Source: JACDAE01 sp963744875
GTDB taxonomy: Bacteria > Chloroflexota > Ktedonobacteria > Ktedonobacterales > Ktedonobacteraceae
Assembly (NCBI GenBank): GCA_963744875.1
Contig: CAVUVQ010000043.1
Location: 1-64,000 of the forward strand
Length of the DNA stretch: 64,000 bases
Direction of reading: 5' to 3'
Of this stretch, positions 9,266-18,505 are shown in pieces (the first letter of the stretch is position 1; every line of letters begins with the position of its first letter). Under the pieces are notes generated by a model. It made no database searches and had not been told where the DNA came from. It saw only the letters and a program-made list of their open reading frames with translations. The position numbers and the translations under genes are program-made.

Positions 9266-9686
9266 TTATTTCTCCTATTCCAGAGAAATCTATTCCTACC
9301 GTTCTAATACGGAAGAGGCTCAGGGAAAGTGTCAGATATGTTGTCCCAGGCGGAGATGTTTGTCTAATGGGTAAGAAATCCTGAAACGCTCTAGCCATTG
9401 ATAAACTCACAGCCTCTCCATGAATTTTTAGGAGAGCGCACAATTTTAGGCGAATGCGATTTTTAGGAGAGCGCACAATTTTAGACGAAGGTAAATATGA
9501 TTAAAAATATTAGAGGAATGTAAGAGAATTCTTAGGAATTTTATTGCTGACTTGTACTTTCAAATGCTCCTGAGTTAATATATGTATGTTCTATGCTTCA
9601 TGGTGAACGTTTAAATATACTAAAATAGCAACTCGAAAGCTATTTAGGCGTGTTTCAATTAGTGTCCCTGGTCAGAGAAGAAGTAC
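9266..9686. other. Gene-free gap before the heptose operon
   Basis: No convincing gene is seen. It contains the paired 30-base direct repeats at 9425-9489 and an AT-rich stretch from 9490 to 9660 that should hold the promoter of the heptose operon; I could not choose a single -35/-10 pair with confidence. Confidence 0.5.
9425..9489. repeat. Two 30-base direct repeats upstream of the heptose operon
   Basis: The segment 9425-9454 is repeated at 9460-9489 with a single difference (G to A near the end) and a 5-base spacer. Each unit contains TTTTTAGGAGAGCGCACAAT. The 35-base period and location about 200 bases upstream of gmhA suggest either a regulator binding array or a local duplication. Confidence 0.7.
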
Positions 9687-10403
9687 ATGGAAATCTATAA
9701 TAAGCAGAAAGAGCAAAGCATATATACTCCTATTCAGACGATTACCACATGCAAAGACTATCATAATCAAGTTATTGCCACCCTGGCAAGCCATCGCATC
9801 ATATTGGATGCTGCATTAACTGCACTGACTATGTATACAGATGCTTTGACTGATGTGGCTATCCGGCTCGTTGAGACATTGCACTCTGGTCATAAAGTGC
9901 TTGCTATTGGTAATGGTGGCAGCGCGGCTGAGGCACAACACTTTGTCGCTGAATTGGTAGGTCGCTTTAAGTTGGAGCGTGCACCTTACGCTGCTATTGC
10001 CCTGACTAGTGATAGTGCAACACTGACCGCCATCGCTAATGACTATGGCTATCAAGACGTTTTCGCTCGCCAGGTCACTGCTCTTGGTCGACCCGGCGAC
10101 TTGCTGATCACCTTTAGCACCAGTGGCGAATCCGAAAATGTGGTCCGTGCTGCCCAGGTCGGGCGTCGCAGTCACCTCCAGGTCATTGCTATCACTGGTG
10201 CTAATCCAAGTCGCCTTGCCAGCCAGGCCCATGTTGTCGTTCCCGTAGTAGGGGCTGATACCGCAACTATCCAGGAATTGCATATGGTCATTACTCATCT
10301 GCTTTGCGATATTACCGAGTCACAACTGGTCGCTCATGATGAGCAAAGTCGTACTGACCTTGCCAGAAAGCCTATTTCCGTCGTTACAGGAAAGGAGCAA
10401 TGA
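9687..10403 (+). CDS. gmhA: Phosphoheptose isomerase (SIS domain), GmhA-like, first copy
   Basis: Predicted to convert sedoheptulose 7-phosphate to D-glycero-D-manno-heptose 7-phosphate, the first step of nucleotide-activated heptose synthesis. The SIS domain shows LAIGNGGSAAEAQHFVAELVGRF, a typical GmhA sugar-phosphate site, and LLITFSTSGESENVVRA. At 238 residues it is about 40 longer than usual, owing to an N-terminal extension. GAAG precedes ATG 9687. It is the first gene of the operon and overlaps gmhB by four bases (ATGA). A second gmhA-like gene closes the cluster at 21.2 kb. Confidence 0.9.
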   Translation: MEIYNKQKEQSIYTPIQTITTCKDYHNQVIATLASHRIILDAALTALTMYTDALTDVAIRLVETLHSGHKVLAIGNGGSAAEAQHFVAELVGRFKLERAPYAAIALTSDSATLTAIANDYGYQDVFARQVTALGRPGDLLITFSTSGESENVVRAAQVGRRSHLQVIAITGANPSRLASQAHVVVPVVGADTATIQELHMVITHLLCDITESQLVAHDEQSRTDLARKPISVVTGKEQ

Positions 10404-11065
10404 GTATGACTTATCAGCGAGCAATCTTTCTGGATCGCGATGGGACTCTCGTTCATCCTTACCATTATCCATCGGACCCTGAACACTTGCGTCTCTACGA
10501 TAACATTGGCTCTGCGTTGTGGACATTGCAGCGCATGGGTTTCCTCTTAATCGTCATTACTAACCAATCTGGGATCGCACGTGGTTACTTTAACGAGGAG
10601 GATTTGCGGCGTATGCATACTCATCTACGCACCGAACTGGCAAAGTGGGATGTGCATCTTGATGCTATTTATCATTGCCCCCACCATCCCGATGGGACCA
10701 TCCCCGAACTGGCTATTCGTTGTGACTGTCGCAAGCCCCAACCTGGTATGCTGCTACGTGCAGCCCACGATTATAGCCTGGATCTTGGAGCATCATGGTT
10801 CGTCGGTGATATTCTTGACGATGTAGAGGCGGGCAATCGTGCTGGATGTCGAACCGTCCTCGTTGATCTGAAAACTGAACATTTACCTCACTCTGTACAG
10901 CGTCGGCCCACCTTTGTCGCACGTGATACCATCCATGCACTACGTATCATTCAATCTATTGGGTCACTGGAACCCGCGATCGATTTCAACTATCGACCCG
11001 CCTCCTGGCAAATGAAGCAGGACACAGCGTTATTTTCAGAAAGGGGAAGCGGATGCAGCAAATAA
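10400..11065 (+). CDS. gmhB: D,D-heptose 1,7-bisphosphate phosphatase, HAD family
   Basis: Predicted to remove the 7-phosphate from D-glycero-manno-heptose 1,7-bisphosphate. HAD motifs are IFLDRDGTLVHP (motif I, nucleophile Asp), LLIVITNQSGIARG (motif II) and VGDILDDVEAGNRAG (motif IV); the zinc-loop cysteines typical of GmhB appear as YHCPHHP and CDCRKPQPGML. Length 221 is slightly longer than the family because of a C-terminal tail (RPASWQMKQDT onward). It overlaps gmhA by four bases and hldE by 13 bases, so the three are translationally coupled. Confidence 0.93.
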   Translation: MSMTYQRAIFLDRDGTLVHPYHYPSDPEHLRLYDNIGSALWTLQRMGFLLIVITNQSGIARGYFNEEDLRRMHTHLRTELAKWDVHLDAIYHCPHHPDGTIPELAIRCDCRKPQPGMLLRAAHDYSLDLGASWFVGDILDDVEAGNRAGCRTVLVDLKTEHLPHSVQRRPTFVARDTIHALRIIQSIGSLEPAIDFNYRPASWQMKQDTALFSERGSGCSK

Positions 11066-12675
11066 CGCCACTTCCCGGTGCAATAGAACTGATCCAACGC
11101 TTCCGCCAACAGCGTATCCTCGTTATCGGTGATGCGATGCTTGATACATATCTCGCTGGCGAAGCCACACGTCTATGTAGCGAAGGACCTGTTCCCGTAG
11201 TCCGCAAGACGATGGAGCAACACATTCCTGGTGGCGCGGCAAATACTGCTGCTAATCTACGCGCATTAGAATCTCATGTGGATTTTCTAGCTGTCGTTGG
11301 CCGCGATACTGCTGGTTCTCTCTTACGTTCAATGTTGCGCAAACAGGGGATAAGCGATCAATGGATGATTGAAGATGAAGATGCCAGCACTCAACATAAA
11401 TTGCGCATTCTGGCAAATAATCAGTACGTTGTGCGCTTCGATGAGGGTGGTTTGCGAGATTCTCCTGTGTCCCCCTATACAACTGCATCCCGGCAGCAAC
11501 TCTCTGCTTATCTGGATGAGCTATACACCCGATGTGATGCCATCGTTATCTCAGACTATGGCTACGGAGTCGTATCGGACGAACTTATCACACAATTGTG
11601 CCGCTTGCATACAGCGCAGCCAAAGATGATCCTTGTCGATTCTAAAGCCCTACAGCGTTTTTATCAGCTCCCAATGACGGTGATTACCCCCAATTTTCAG
11701 GAGGCATATCTCCTGGCGCAGGAAATGGCAAAACAATATGAGGCTTCTAAATCTGATGGAGATAATGGGAACACAGTTCAATCTATGCCTCAACGCAATG
11801 GATGGTCCTCTTATCAATCAAAGATTGATTCCTCTGGCTCAAGTAAACTGGCCGATGTAGAGAACCTTGCACGTTACCTGCTTGCTACCCTCTCGACCGA
11901 GTATGTGGCAATTACCCTGGCTGAGCATGGCGTGTTCTTATTGGATCGCCATGAGCATATTCTCCATATTCCGGCGTATCCGGTGGCGCATGTGCATGAT
12001 GTGGGAGCTGGCGATTCGTTTGTCGCTGCTCTGGCCCTGGCTCTGGCCGCAGGAGGCACTATTGAAGAAGCCGCGCATATTGCGATTGATGCCGCCAGTA
12101 TCTCTGTTACCAAACAGGGGACGGCAACGGTTCTGTATCATGAACTGCTTCAACATATCAGTTTGCGCGTCTACACATCTCAGGCTCATACGTTGACCAC
12201 TCAAAATGCTCTTGCTCACCTGACCGCTCAATTAGAAGTTGAGCGTATTCTTGGTCACACAATTGTGTTCACTAATGGGGTCTTTGATATCCTCCATGCC
12301 GGACATGTGCAGTTCTTGCGCCAGGCCAAAGCCCTTGGAGATGTGCTCGTGGTGGCTGTGAATAGTGATGCCAGCACACGTCGTCAAAAGGGTGCTGGAC
12401 GCCCAATCAATGGTGAACGTGATCGTCTGGCGCTGGTTGCAGCATTGGATATGGTTGATCATGTATTACTTTTTGATGAGGATACTCCCATCGCTTTAAT
12501 TCAAGCGCTCCGTCCCCACATTCATGTGAAAGGTGGTGATTATGCCAATGAGCCGCTTCCCGAGGAGGAGGCAGTTAATGCCAATGGGGGGCGCGTGGTT
12601 ATTCTCCCATTAGTAGGAAGCATAAGCACCACTATTGTTATTGATCGTATTGTGGAAAATGCGCTGAAAAAATGA
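11053..12675 (+). CDS. hldE: Bifunctional heptose 7-phosphate kinase / heptose 1-phosphate adenylyltransferase
   Basis: The N-terminal ~350 residues are a PfkB/ribokinase-type kinase (HIPGGAANTAANL substrate loop, DVGAGDSFVAAL with catalytic Asp); the C-terminal ~145 residues are a nucleotidyltransferase with VFTNGVFDILHAGH (HxGH motif) and VKGGDYANE. Together they make ADP-heptose in the cytoplasm. A polar, low-complexity insertion of about 40 residues (EASKSDGDNGNTVQSMPQRN onward, ~230-270) interrupts the kinase part and is unusual; it probably forms a surface loop. Downstream of gmhB, 13-base overlap, same operon. Confidence 0.93.
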   Translation: MQQITPLPGAIELIQRFRQQRILVIGDAMLDTYLAGEATRLCSEGPVPVVRKTMEQHIPGGAANTAANLRALESHVDFLAVVGRDTAGSLLRSMLRKQGISDQWMIEDEDASTQHKLRILANNQYVVRFDEGGLRDSPVSPYTTASRQQLSAYLDELYTRCDAIVISDYGYGVVSDELITQLCRLHTAQPKMILVDSKALQRFYQLPMTVITPNFQEAYLLAQEMAKQYEASKSDGDNGNTVQSMPQRNGWSSYQSKIDSSGSSKLADVENLARYLLATLSTEYVAITLAEHGVFLLDRHEHILHIPAYPVAHVHDVGAGDSFVAALALALAAGGTIEEAAHIAIDAASISVTKQGTATVLYHELLQHISLRVYTSQAHTLTTQNALAHLTAQLEVERILGHTIVFTNGVFDILHAGHVQFLRQAKALGDVLVVAVNSDASTRRQKGAGRPINGERDRLALVAALDMVDHVLLFDEDTPIALIQALRPHIHVKGGDYANEPLPEEEAVNANGGRVVILPLVGSISTTIVIDRIVENALKK

Positions 12676-12729
12676 AAATTACTCAAATTCAAAGGAGCAT
12701 GAAGAACGAAATGTACTGGAGACAGAAAT

Positions 12730-13878
12730 ATGCTCGATGAACGTTGGAAATCTGCACGCAATGTGCTCCTTATTCGCTTAGATAATCTGGGAGATGTGCT
12801 TCTAACTACACCAGCTTTTCATGCGGTGAAAGAAGCATTACCAGATGCTCGCCTGACGCTGCTCGCCAGTTCTATTGGTGCTCAGGTAGGCGACCTGGAT
12901 CCGGATATCGACGCGGTGATTATCTACAAGGCCCCCTGGATGGATCCCTGGGGAAAACTTCCGCAAGATAGTCAACGGGAGCAGCAATTCATCGCGCAGA
13001 TCAAAGAGCAGCATTTTGATGGGGCCATTATTTTTACATCGTACCATCAGAGTTCGTTGCCGGCTGCATATCTCTGTTATCTTGCTGATATTCCGTTGCG
13101 GGCAGCAGCATCGATTGATGGCCCAGGATCACTGCTCACAACGCGTCATAAGCATCCCGTACATTTGATGCATGAAGTCGAGCATAACCTGGATCTTGTA
13201 GCGTCCCTTGGTATGACAACATGTGACGATGATATGGTACTCAAGGTGCCTGAGACTGCTCTGGTGCGCGTTGCGGACATGCTTGCTACTTACGGAGTGC
13301 AGCAAGAAAAACATCCTCTGATTGTTGTCCATCCGGGTTGTAGCATGCCAGCACGTACCTATCCACGTGAAATGTATATTGAGGTTGTACGTTTACTTAT
13401 AGCGCAACTTGATGCATTTGTAATCGTTACGGGTGCTGCTGATGAGCAAGAACTGGTTGCCAGTGTGCTGGAAGGCGTGCCCCTGACGTATCAACATGCA
13501 CTGCTTGGTCAGGCTGGCACACTTTCTTTTCCAGAGCTTTGTGCCTTAATTCAGCTAGCGAATCTGACGATCACGAATAATACTGGTCCGATGCATATTG
13601 CGGCGGCACTCAAAACACCTGTTATTGCCCTTTTTGCGCTGACCAATCCTCCCGAGCAATGGGGTCCGTGGCACGTGCCTCATCGCCAGTTATACCATGA
13701 TGTCTCTTGTCGCATCTGCTATCAGCGTATCTGTCCCTATCAGCATGAATGCTTGCGTCTCGTTTCGCCAGCTATGGTCGTTGCAGCGTCAACTGAACTG
13801 CTCACCGAAGTTGGAATGGCTCCTATCCAGAAGAGCTCTGCATCTCCCTCTTCTCAACCACAGGAGATGATATCATGA
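12730..13878 (+). CDS. Glycosyltransferase family 9 (heptosyltransferase-like), copy 1
   Basis: A 382-residue GT-B enzyme. It begins NVLLIRLDNLGDVLLTTPAF, has VHPGCSMPARTYP at the start of the nucleotide-sugar domain and ITNNTGPMHIAAAL near the donor site, then the cysteine pattern CRICYQRICPYQHEC typical of the family. It most likely transfers a heptose from ADP-heptose (made by the upstream genes) to a glycan acceptor. It overlaps the next GT9 by four bases. Acceptor unknown; donor inferred from context. Confidence 0.88.
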   Translation: MLDERWKSARNVLLIRLDNLGDVLLTTPAFHAVKEALPDARLTLLASSIGAQVGDLDPDIDAVIIYKAPWMDPWGKLPQDSQREQQFIAQIKEQHFDGAIIFTSYHQSSLPAAYLCYLADIPLRAAASIDGPGSLLTTRHKHPVHLMHEVEHNLDLVASLGMTTCDDDMVLKVPETALVRVADMLATYGVQQEKHPLIVVHPGCSMPARTYPREMYIEVVRLLIAQLDAFVIVTGAADEQELVASVLEGVPLTYQHALLGQAGTLSFPELCALIQLANLTITNNTGPMHIAAALKTPVIALFALTNPPEQWGPWHVPHRQLYHDVSCRICYQRICPYQHECLRLVSPAMVVAASTELLTEVGMAPIQKSSASPSSQPQEMIS

Positions 13879-14972
13879 ATCCCTGGTTAGCGGCAAAAAA
13901 TATCCTGGCTCTGCGTATGGATAATATTGGGGATGTAGTTATGCTTGGTCCTGCGTTGCGTGCGGTCAAAGAGACTTCTCCCCAGGCACGTCTCACATTG
14001 CTTGCCAGTCCAGGCGGGGGCGTCGGGGCCAGCTTGCTTCCCTGGGTTGACGCTTTGCTCACCTGGCGAGCCATCTGGCAAGATGTTGGGGGACGTATCC
14101 CATTCGATCCGACACGGGAGCAAGAACTTATTTCCCTATTGAGCAAATACGAGTTTGATGCTGCATTGATTTTTACCTCGTTTAGCCAGACGCCACAGAG
14201 TCCAGGCTATCTATGCTATCTGGCTGGTATTCCATTACGCGCTGGCGAAACAAAAGAATTTGGTGGAAGTGTGCTCTCGACAGAACTGTCCGGTGCCCCC
14301 GATGACATGCACCAGGTCGAGCGCAACTTGCGTCTGGTTGAGTCCCTTGGCTTTACAGCGCGAAATCGCCATCTCGTTGTAGCGCTGTCTGATGAGAATC
14401 GTGCCAATGCTGCAATCTTGCTCAGGAAAGCCGGGCTTGACCCAACTCTTCCCTATATTCTAGTTCATCCAGGAGCCAGTGCCGCCGCCCGACGTTATCC
14501 TATCGAGCGTTTCGCTACAGTGATCCAACTCCTCAGACACCAGGGCTACGCTGTCCTGGTGACGGGCGTGGAGCGCGAAGATGCGTTACTGGCAGATCTA
14601 CGCCAGCTTGCACCCGACGCATCATACCTTGTAGGCCAGAGTTCCTTGCCTGAATATGCCGCCTTAATCGAACGGGCAGCGTTGGTGATCTGCAATAATA
14701 CATTGCCCTTGCATCTTGCCGATGCTGTAAGGACACCCGTAGTCGCGCTCTATTCAGGTACAGACCTTGAGGAGCAATGGCGACCGCGCACGACACTTTC
14801 ACGCTTGCTACGCCAAAAAACGGCCTGTCATCCTTGCTATCTATTTACCTGTCCAATAGGACTTCCTTGTCTGGATATTGCTCCACAGACAGTGGTGGAT
14901 GCGGCGGAAGAACTCCTCCAGTTATCCAGATCAAATAGGATGGCCGGGGCAGAAGCGCAAGGAGTAAACTGA
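13875..14972 (+). CDS. Glycosyltransferase family 9, copy 2
   Basis: A 365-residue GT9 paralogue of the preceding gene, sharing NILALRMDNIGDVVMLGPAL, VHPGASAAARRYP, VICNNTLPLHLADAV and the cysteine set CHPCYLFTCPIGLPC. In the donor-site motif the usual NNTGP is NNTLP, so donor contact may differ. The start overlaps the previous stop, and its own stop overlaps the start of copy 3, indicating translational coupling. Tandem duplication of GT9 genes suggests successive addition of heptose residues. Confidence 0.88.
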   Translation: MNPWLAAKNILALRMDNIGDVVMLGPALRAVKETSPQARLTLLASPGGGVGASLLPWVDALLTWRAIWQDVGGRIPFDPTREQELISLLSKYEFDAALIFTSFSQTPQSPGYLCYLAGIPLRAGETKEFGGSVLSTELSGAPDDMHQVERNLRLVESLGFTARNRHLVVALSDENRANAAILLRKAGLDPTLPYILVHPGASAAARRYPIERFATVIQLLRHQGYAVLVTGVEREDALLADLRQLAPDASYLVGQSSLPEYAALIERAALVICNNTLPLHLADAVRTPVVALYSGTDLEEQWRPRTTLSRLLRQKTACHPCYLFTCPIGLPCLDIAPQTVVDAAEELLQLSRSNRMAGAEAQGVN

Positions 14973-16114
14973 TGGATCAGCAAACTCCTTCGCAGCTTTT
15001 AGCGTCCGATGCGGTGCAGCGCATTGCTATTTTTCGTGCGCTCCAATTGGGCGATCTCCTGGTAGCGGTCCCGGCTTTTCGTGCCATCCGTGCACGTTTT
15101 CCCCAGGCTGAAATTACCTTGATTGGCCTCCCCTGGGCGGCTACATTTGTGCAACGTTATCAATGTTATATTGATCGTTTTGTCGAATTTGTGGGATATC
15201 CAGGCATCAAAGAACTGGAGGTTGATCCTGAACGCACGCGCCATTTTATCGTTGAGCAACGTCGCTATGGCTATGATCTTCTCGTACAACTCCATGGAAG
15301 TGGTCAGACCAGCAATCCTTTTGTACTGGAACTCCATGGTAAGGTAACTGCAGGTGCTTACGAGGGGACACCGCCTCCTGGCCTGACGTTGGCGACGCTC
15401 TATCCCCATGATCAGCATGAGATTTACCGTTGCCTGGCTGTTGCAGAATTATTAGGCTGCACCGAGTTGACCCCTCGTTTAACATTTCCGCTCTTTAAAG
15501 CAGATCATGCTGAGGCTGCTGCATTGTTGCAACATCTAGTACGTCCACGACGACCCTGGATCGGATTGCATCCGGGTGCACGTCCTCCCGCACGCCGCTG
15601 GCCTGTTGAGTATTTCGCTCAATTAGCGGATGAACTGGCTTCCCAATTCGGTGCGCAAATCATCCTGACTGGCAGTTCTGCTGAGCACGCGACGGTCCAG
15701 GCTGTAATTGATCGTATGCACACACCAGCCGTGAATCTGGCCGGAAAAACTTCCCTGGGTGGATTGGGTGCGCTGATCAGCAAATTGGATCTTTTTATCA
15801 GTAATGATACAGGCCCGGCTCACCTGGCCCACGCGCTCGATATGCCCAGTATCACCCTCTTTGGACCGGCAGACTACCAACGCTGGGCACCATTGGATCA
15901 GGAGATTCATGTACCTCTGCGGCGTCCAGTCGCATGTAGCCCCTGCGGTTACTGGACATGTCCTATTGATCATCGTTGTCTGCGCTGGCTCACTCCTGAC
16001 ATGGTGATGCGCACGGCACAACAATTTTTAACATCGGACGCTCACACTCATGGTCGTAAGCATCATTCCCTTGCGGCTGTTCATCGTAGCGAGGAACATT
16101 TATGCAAAGACTGA
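14972..16114 (+). CDS. Glycosyltransferase family 9, copy 3
   Basis: A 380-residue GT9 enzyme with IAIFRALQLGDLLVAVPAF, LHPGARPPARRWP, FISNDTGPAHLAHAL and CSPCGYWTCPIDHRC. It is more diverged than the other two and retains the canonical NDTGPAH donor motif of ADP-heptose:LPS heptosyltransferases. It overlaps the next gene by 13 bases. Role is as for the other copies, perhaps acting on a different acceptor position. Confidence 0.88.
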   Translation: MDQQTPSQLLASDAVQRIAIFRALQLGDLLVAVPAFRAIRARFPQAEITLIGLPWAATFVQRYQCYIDRFVEFVGYPGIKELEVDPERTRHFIVEQRRYGYDLLVQLHGSGQTSNPFVLELHGKVTAGAYEGTPPPGLTLATLYPHDQHEIYRCLAVAELLGCTELTPRLTFPLFKADHAEAAALLQHLVRPRRPWIGLHPGARPPARRWPVEYFAQLADELASQFGAQIILTGSSAEHATVQAVIDRMHTPAVNLAGKTSLGGLGALISKLDLFISNDTGPAHLAHALDMPSITLFGPADYQRWAPLDQEIHVPLRRPVACSPCGYWTCPIDHRCLRWLTPDMVMRTAQQFLTSDAHTHGRKHHSLAAVHRSEEHLCKD

Positions 16115-17106
16115 AGATCTTGATCTGGCATATCCATGGAAGCTATCTCAATACGCTGGCGCGTATCGACCACGACTGGTATCTGCCAGTCAAGCCCGGT
16201 CGTCCTGAAGGCTATGGAGGGCGTGGTGCGACCTTTGATCTTCCTGATACCATGCGTGAGGTTCCCGCTGAGGAAGTATGTAACCTGGATCTGGATCTGA
16301 TTATCTATCAGACGCCAAAGAACTACTTTGAAGATCAATATGAGATCCTTACTACTCAACAGCGTCAGTTGCCGAAAATCTACCTGGAGCATAACACGCC
16401 CAGACCTCATCCTACCGATACGCGTCATCCTATTGATGATCCAGACGTGCTGCTGGTGCACGTCACACAGTACAATCGCTTGATGTGGGATAACGGTCGT
16501 ACGCCGACGATGGTAATAGAGCATAGCGTTGCCATTGACCCATCCATATGTTATCAAGGTCAGCTTGAACGTGGCATCACCATGATCAATGGAATGCAGA
16601 AGCGACCGCGCATCGCTGGCTACGACATTTTCCAGCAGGTGCGTGAAATACTTCCCCTTGATGCAGTTGGGATGGAGACGGAGGCACTGCATGGATTGGG
16701 TGATGTCCCTTATCGTGATCTTCACCGACGCATCGCAGATTACCGCTTTCTCTTTAGCCCTATACGCTATACCAGTCTGCCGTTGGCGGTCATTGAAGCT
16801 ATGACAATCGGTATGCCAGTGGTTGCTCTGGCAACGACCGAACTGCCCGCCGTAATTGAAAATGGTAAAAGTGGCTACGTGTCTTGCAATATCGATGAGC
16901 TTATGGATCATATGCGCTATTTGCTTGCGCATCCGGCAGAAGCCTTACGTATGGGGAATTATGCACGCAAGGTTGCGCAAGAGCGTTTCGGATTGGAGTG
17001 CTTTATTGCAAATTGGAATGCAGCATTTGTCCATTGCCGTGACCTCAATCGGGTAGGGGCGTCACCTTGCGTGCGCCCTCGCCCCATCCAGACCACGAAA
17101 CAATAA
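16102..17106 (+). CDS. Glycosyltransferase, GT-B fold, 334 residues
   Basis: The C-terminal half contains IRYTSLPLAVIEAMTIGMPV, the E-x7-E-type donor region of GT4-like retaining enzymes. The N-terminal acceptor domain opens LKILIWHIHGSYLNTLARID; the motif IYLEHNTPRPHPTDTRH lies mid-way. Similar proteins occur with GT9 genes in capsule or surface glycan clusters. The last ~18 residues (RVGASPCVRPRPIQTTKQ) are encoded by a dispersed repeat that has apparently replaced the native C-terminus. Overlaps the preceding gene by 13 bases. Confidence 0.8.
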   Translation: MQRLKILIWHIHGSYLNTLARIDHDWYLPVKPGRPEGYGGRGATFDLPDTMREVPAEEVCNLDLDLIIYQTPKNYFEDQYEILTTQQRQLPKIYLEHNTPRPHPTDTRHPIDDPDVLLVHVTQYNRLMWDNGRTPTMVIEHSVAIDPSICYQGQLERGITMINGMQKRPRIAGYDIFQQVREILPLDAVGMETEALHGLGDVPYRDLHRRIADYRFLFSPIRYTSLPLAVIEAMTIGMPVVALATTELPAVIENGKSGYVSCNIDELMDHMRYLLAHPAEALRMGNYARKVAQERFGLECFIANWNAAFVHCRDLNRVGASPCVRPRPIQTTKQ

Positions 17107-17160
17107 ATTGTGGGCGCGGTCGAAACAATAAATTGCGGGCGCGGTAAACCGGGCCCCTAC
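17051..17160. repeat. Dispersed GC-rich repeat with tandem 25-base units
   Basis: Two near-identical 25-base units lie at 17096-17120 and 17121-17145, differing at one base (each contains AATAAATTGYGGGCGCGGT). They are preceded by GGGGCGTCACCTTGCG, which echoes the hairpin at 7.46 kb, and followed by GGTAAACCGGGCCCCTAC, similar to the reverse complement of the window-start motif. The element spans the 3' end of one glycosyltransferase gene and the short gap to the next. Confidence 0.7.
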
Positions 17161-17174
17161 TAAAGGATCTACCA

Positions 17175-18500
17175 ATGCGAATAGCATTTTTAAGTGAACA
17201 TGCCAGTCCAGTTGCATTGCTCGGTGGCGAGGATGCAGGTGGGCAGAATGTCTATATAGATGAGGTTAGCCGGAATCTGGCTCTATGTGGCTATGTCGTG
17301 GATGTCTTTACGCGTCGTGATAATCTCAAGGCACCAGAAGTTTGTGAGTGGGCACCCGGTGTCCGGGTTATCAATCTCACTGCCGGGCCTCCTGAGTTCC
17401 GGGCGAAGGATACCCTCTGGCCCTTTATGCCTGCCTTTCGCGATGCTCTATTAGATTTCATACAACGCGACGAGGTGCACTACGACCTGATCCACGGCAA
17501 TTTCTGGATGTCTGGTTGGGTTGCTACTGAACTACGACAACGGCTCGGCATTCCCGTTGTACAGATTTTTCATGCGATGGGCAAGACCAAACAGCGTCAT
17601 CAGGGCAGTATGGATAGTAGCCCACAACAGCGCATTGATGTTGAAACCAGCATCATCAGATCTGTTGATCGTTTGATTGCTCAGTGCCCTGGCGAAGAGA
17701 CTGAATTGATCGATGATTACGGAGCCGATCCCCATAAAATCGAGATGATTCCATCAGCCGTCAATACGGAGATTTTTTGCCCCGTTGCCCATGCAGAAGC
17801 ACGACGCTTTGTAGGATTGGAGCAGGACGACTTTGTAATTGTCTATGTTGGGCGTATGCTGCCACGCAAAGATGTGCGCAATGTGGTGCATGCTCTTGCT
17901 CATCTATTGCGTCTTTGTGCCCAGGTGCAACCAGCTAGCGTGCCCCAAATCAAACTGCTCCTGGTCGGTGGAGAGACGCCAGAGCCTGATCCCATTGCCA
18001 CTCCTGAAATTGGCGTGCTCCAGCGCCTGGTCGCGGATCTTGGGGTAACCAAGCATGTACGCTTTGTTGGGAAGCGTCAGCAGGATACGCTGCGCTATTA
18101 CTACAGCTCAGGCGATGTTGCCGTCACCACGCCCTGGTATGAACCATTTGGCCTGACACCCCTTGAGGGTATGGCATGCGGAAGACCCGTAATTGGATCT
18201 GCAGTGGGGGGCATTACCTACACTCTGGCCGATGGCGTCACGGGTTTTCTTGTCCCTCCACGTGATCCACAGGCACTTGCCACACGCCTCTATCAATTGC
18301 TGTTAGAACCAGAACTACGGATACAGATGGGGCAGGCTGCACGCCAGCGCGTTGAGCAAAGTTTTACCTGGCCTATTGTTGCTCGCCATACTGGCGACCT
18401 CTACAAAACTGTATTAACCGAGTTCCTTTCTGGACAAACACGCTGGCAACATGAGGAAACATCCCCAATTATAAGTACTGGCTCAAGTGAAAGGAGATAA
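17175..18500 (+). CDS. Glycosyltransferase family 4, 441 residues
   Basis: A GT-B retaining transferase. The N-terminus has LLGGEDAGGQNVYIDEVSR, the signature of sucrose-phosphate-synthase/MshA-like GT4 enzymes; FVIVYVGRMLPRKDVRNV opens the nucleotide-sugar domain and WYEPFGLTPLEGMACGRPVI is the E-x7-E motif. It probably extends the same glycan using an NDP-sugar. ATG 17175 follows the repeat element by 15 bases (AAAGGATCTACC before it gives a plausible ribosome site). Sugar specificity cannot be read. Confidence 0.88.
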   Translation: MRIAFLSEHASPVALLGGEDAGGQNVYIDEVSRNLALCGYVVDVFTRRDNLKAPEVCEWAPGVRVINLTAGPPEFRAKDTLWPFMPAFRDALLDFIQRDEVHYDLIHGNFWMSGWVATELRQRLGIPVVQIFHAMGKTKQRHQGSMDSSPQQRIDVETSIIRSVDRLIAQCPGEETELIDDYGADPHKIEMIPSAVNTEIFCPVAHAEARRFVGLEQDDFVIVYVGRMLPRKDVRNVVHALAHLLRLCAQVQPASVPQIKLLLVGGETPEPDPIATPEIGVLQRLVADLGVTKHVRFVGKRQQDTLRYYYSSGDVAVTTPWYEPFGLTPLEGMACGRPVIGSAVGGITYTLADGVTGFLVPPRDPQALATRLYQLLLEPELRIQMGQAARQRVEQSFTWPIVARHTGDLYKTVLTEFLSGQTRWQHEETSPIISTGSSERR

Positions 18501-18505
18501 GACCT

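Noticed and set aside
9207..9476. 89-codon minus-strand ORF
   Set aside because: Overlaps the hypothetical gene at 8888-9265 and one of the direct repeats; no protein-like pattern.
9425..9489. Possible CRISPR array from 30-base repeats
   Set aside because: Only two units with a 5-base spacer and no cas genes; far from CRISPR spacing.
17096..17145. Possible CRISPR or iteron array
   Set aside because: Two abutting 25-base units without spacers, no replication gene nearby; better seen as a dispersed repeat.
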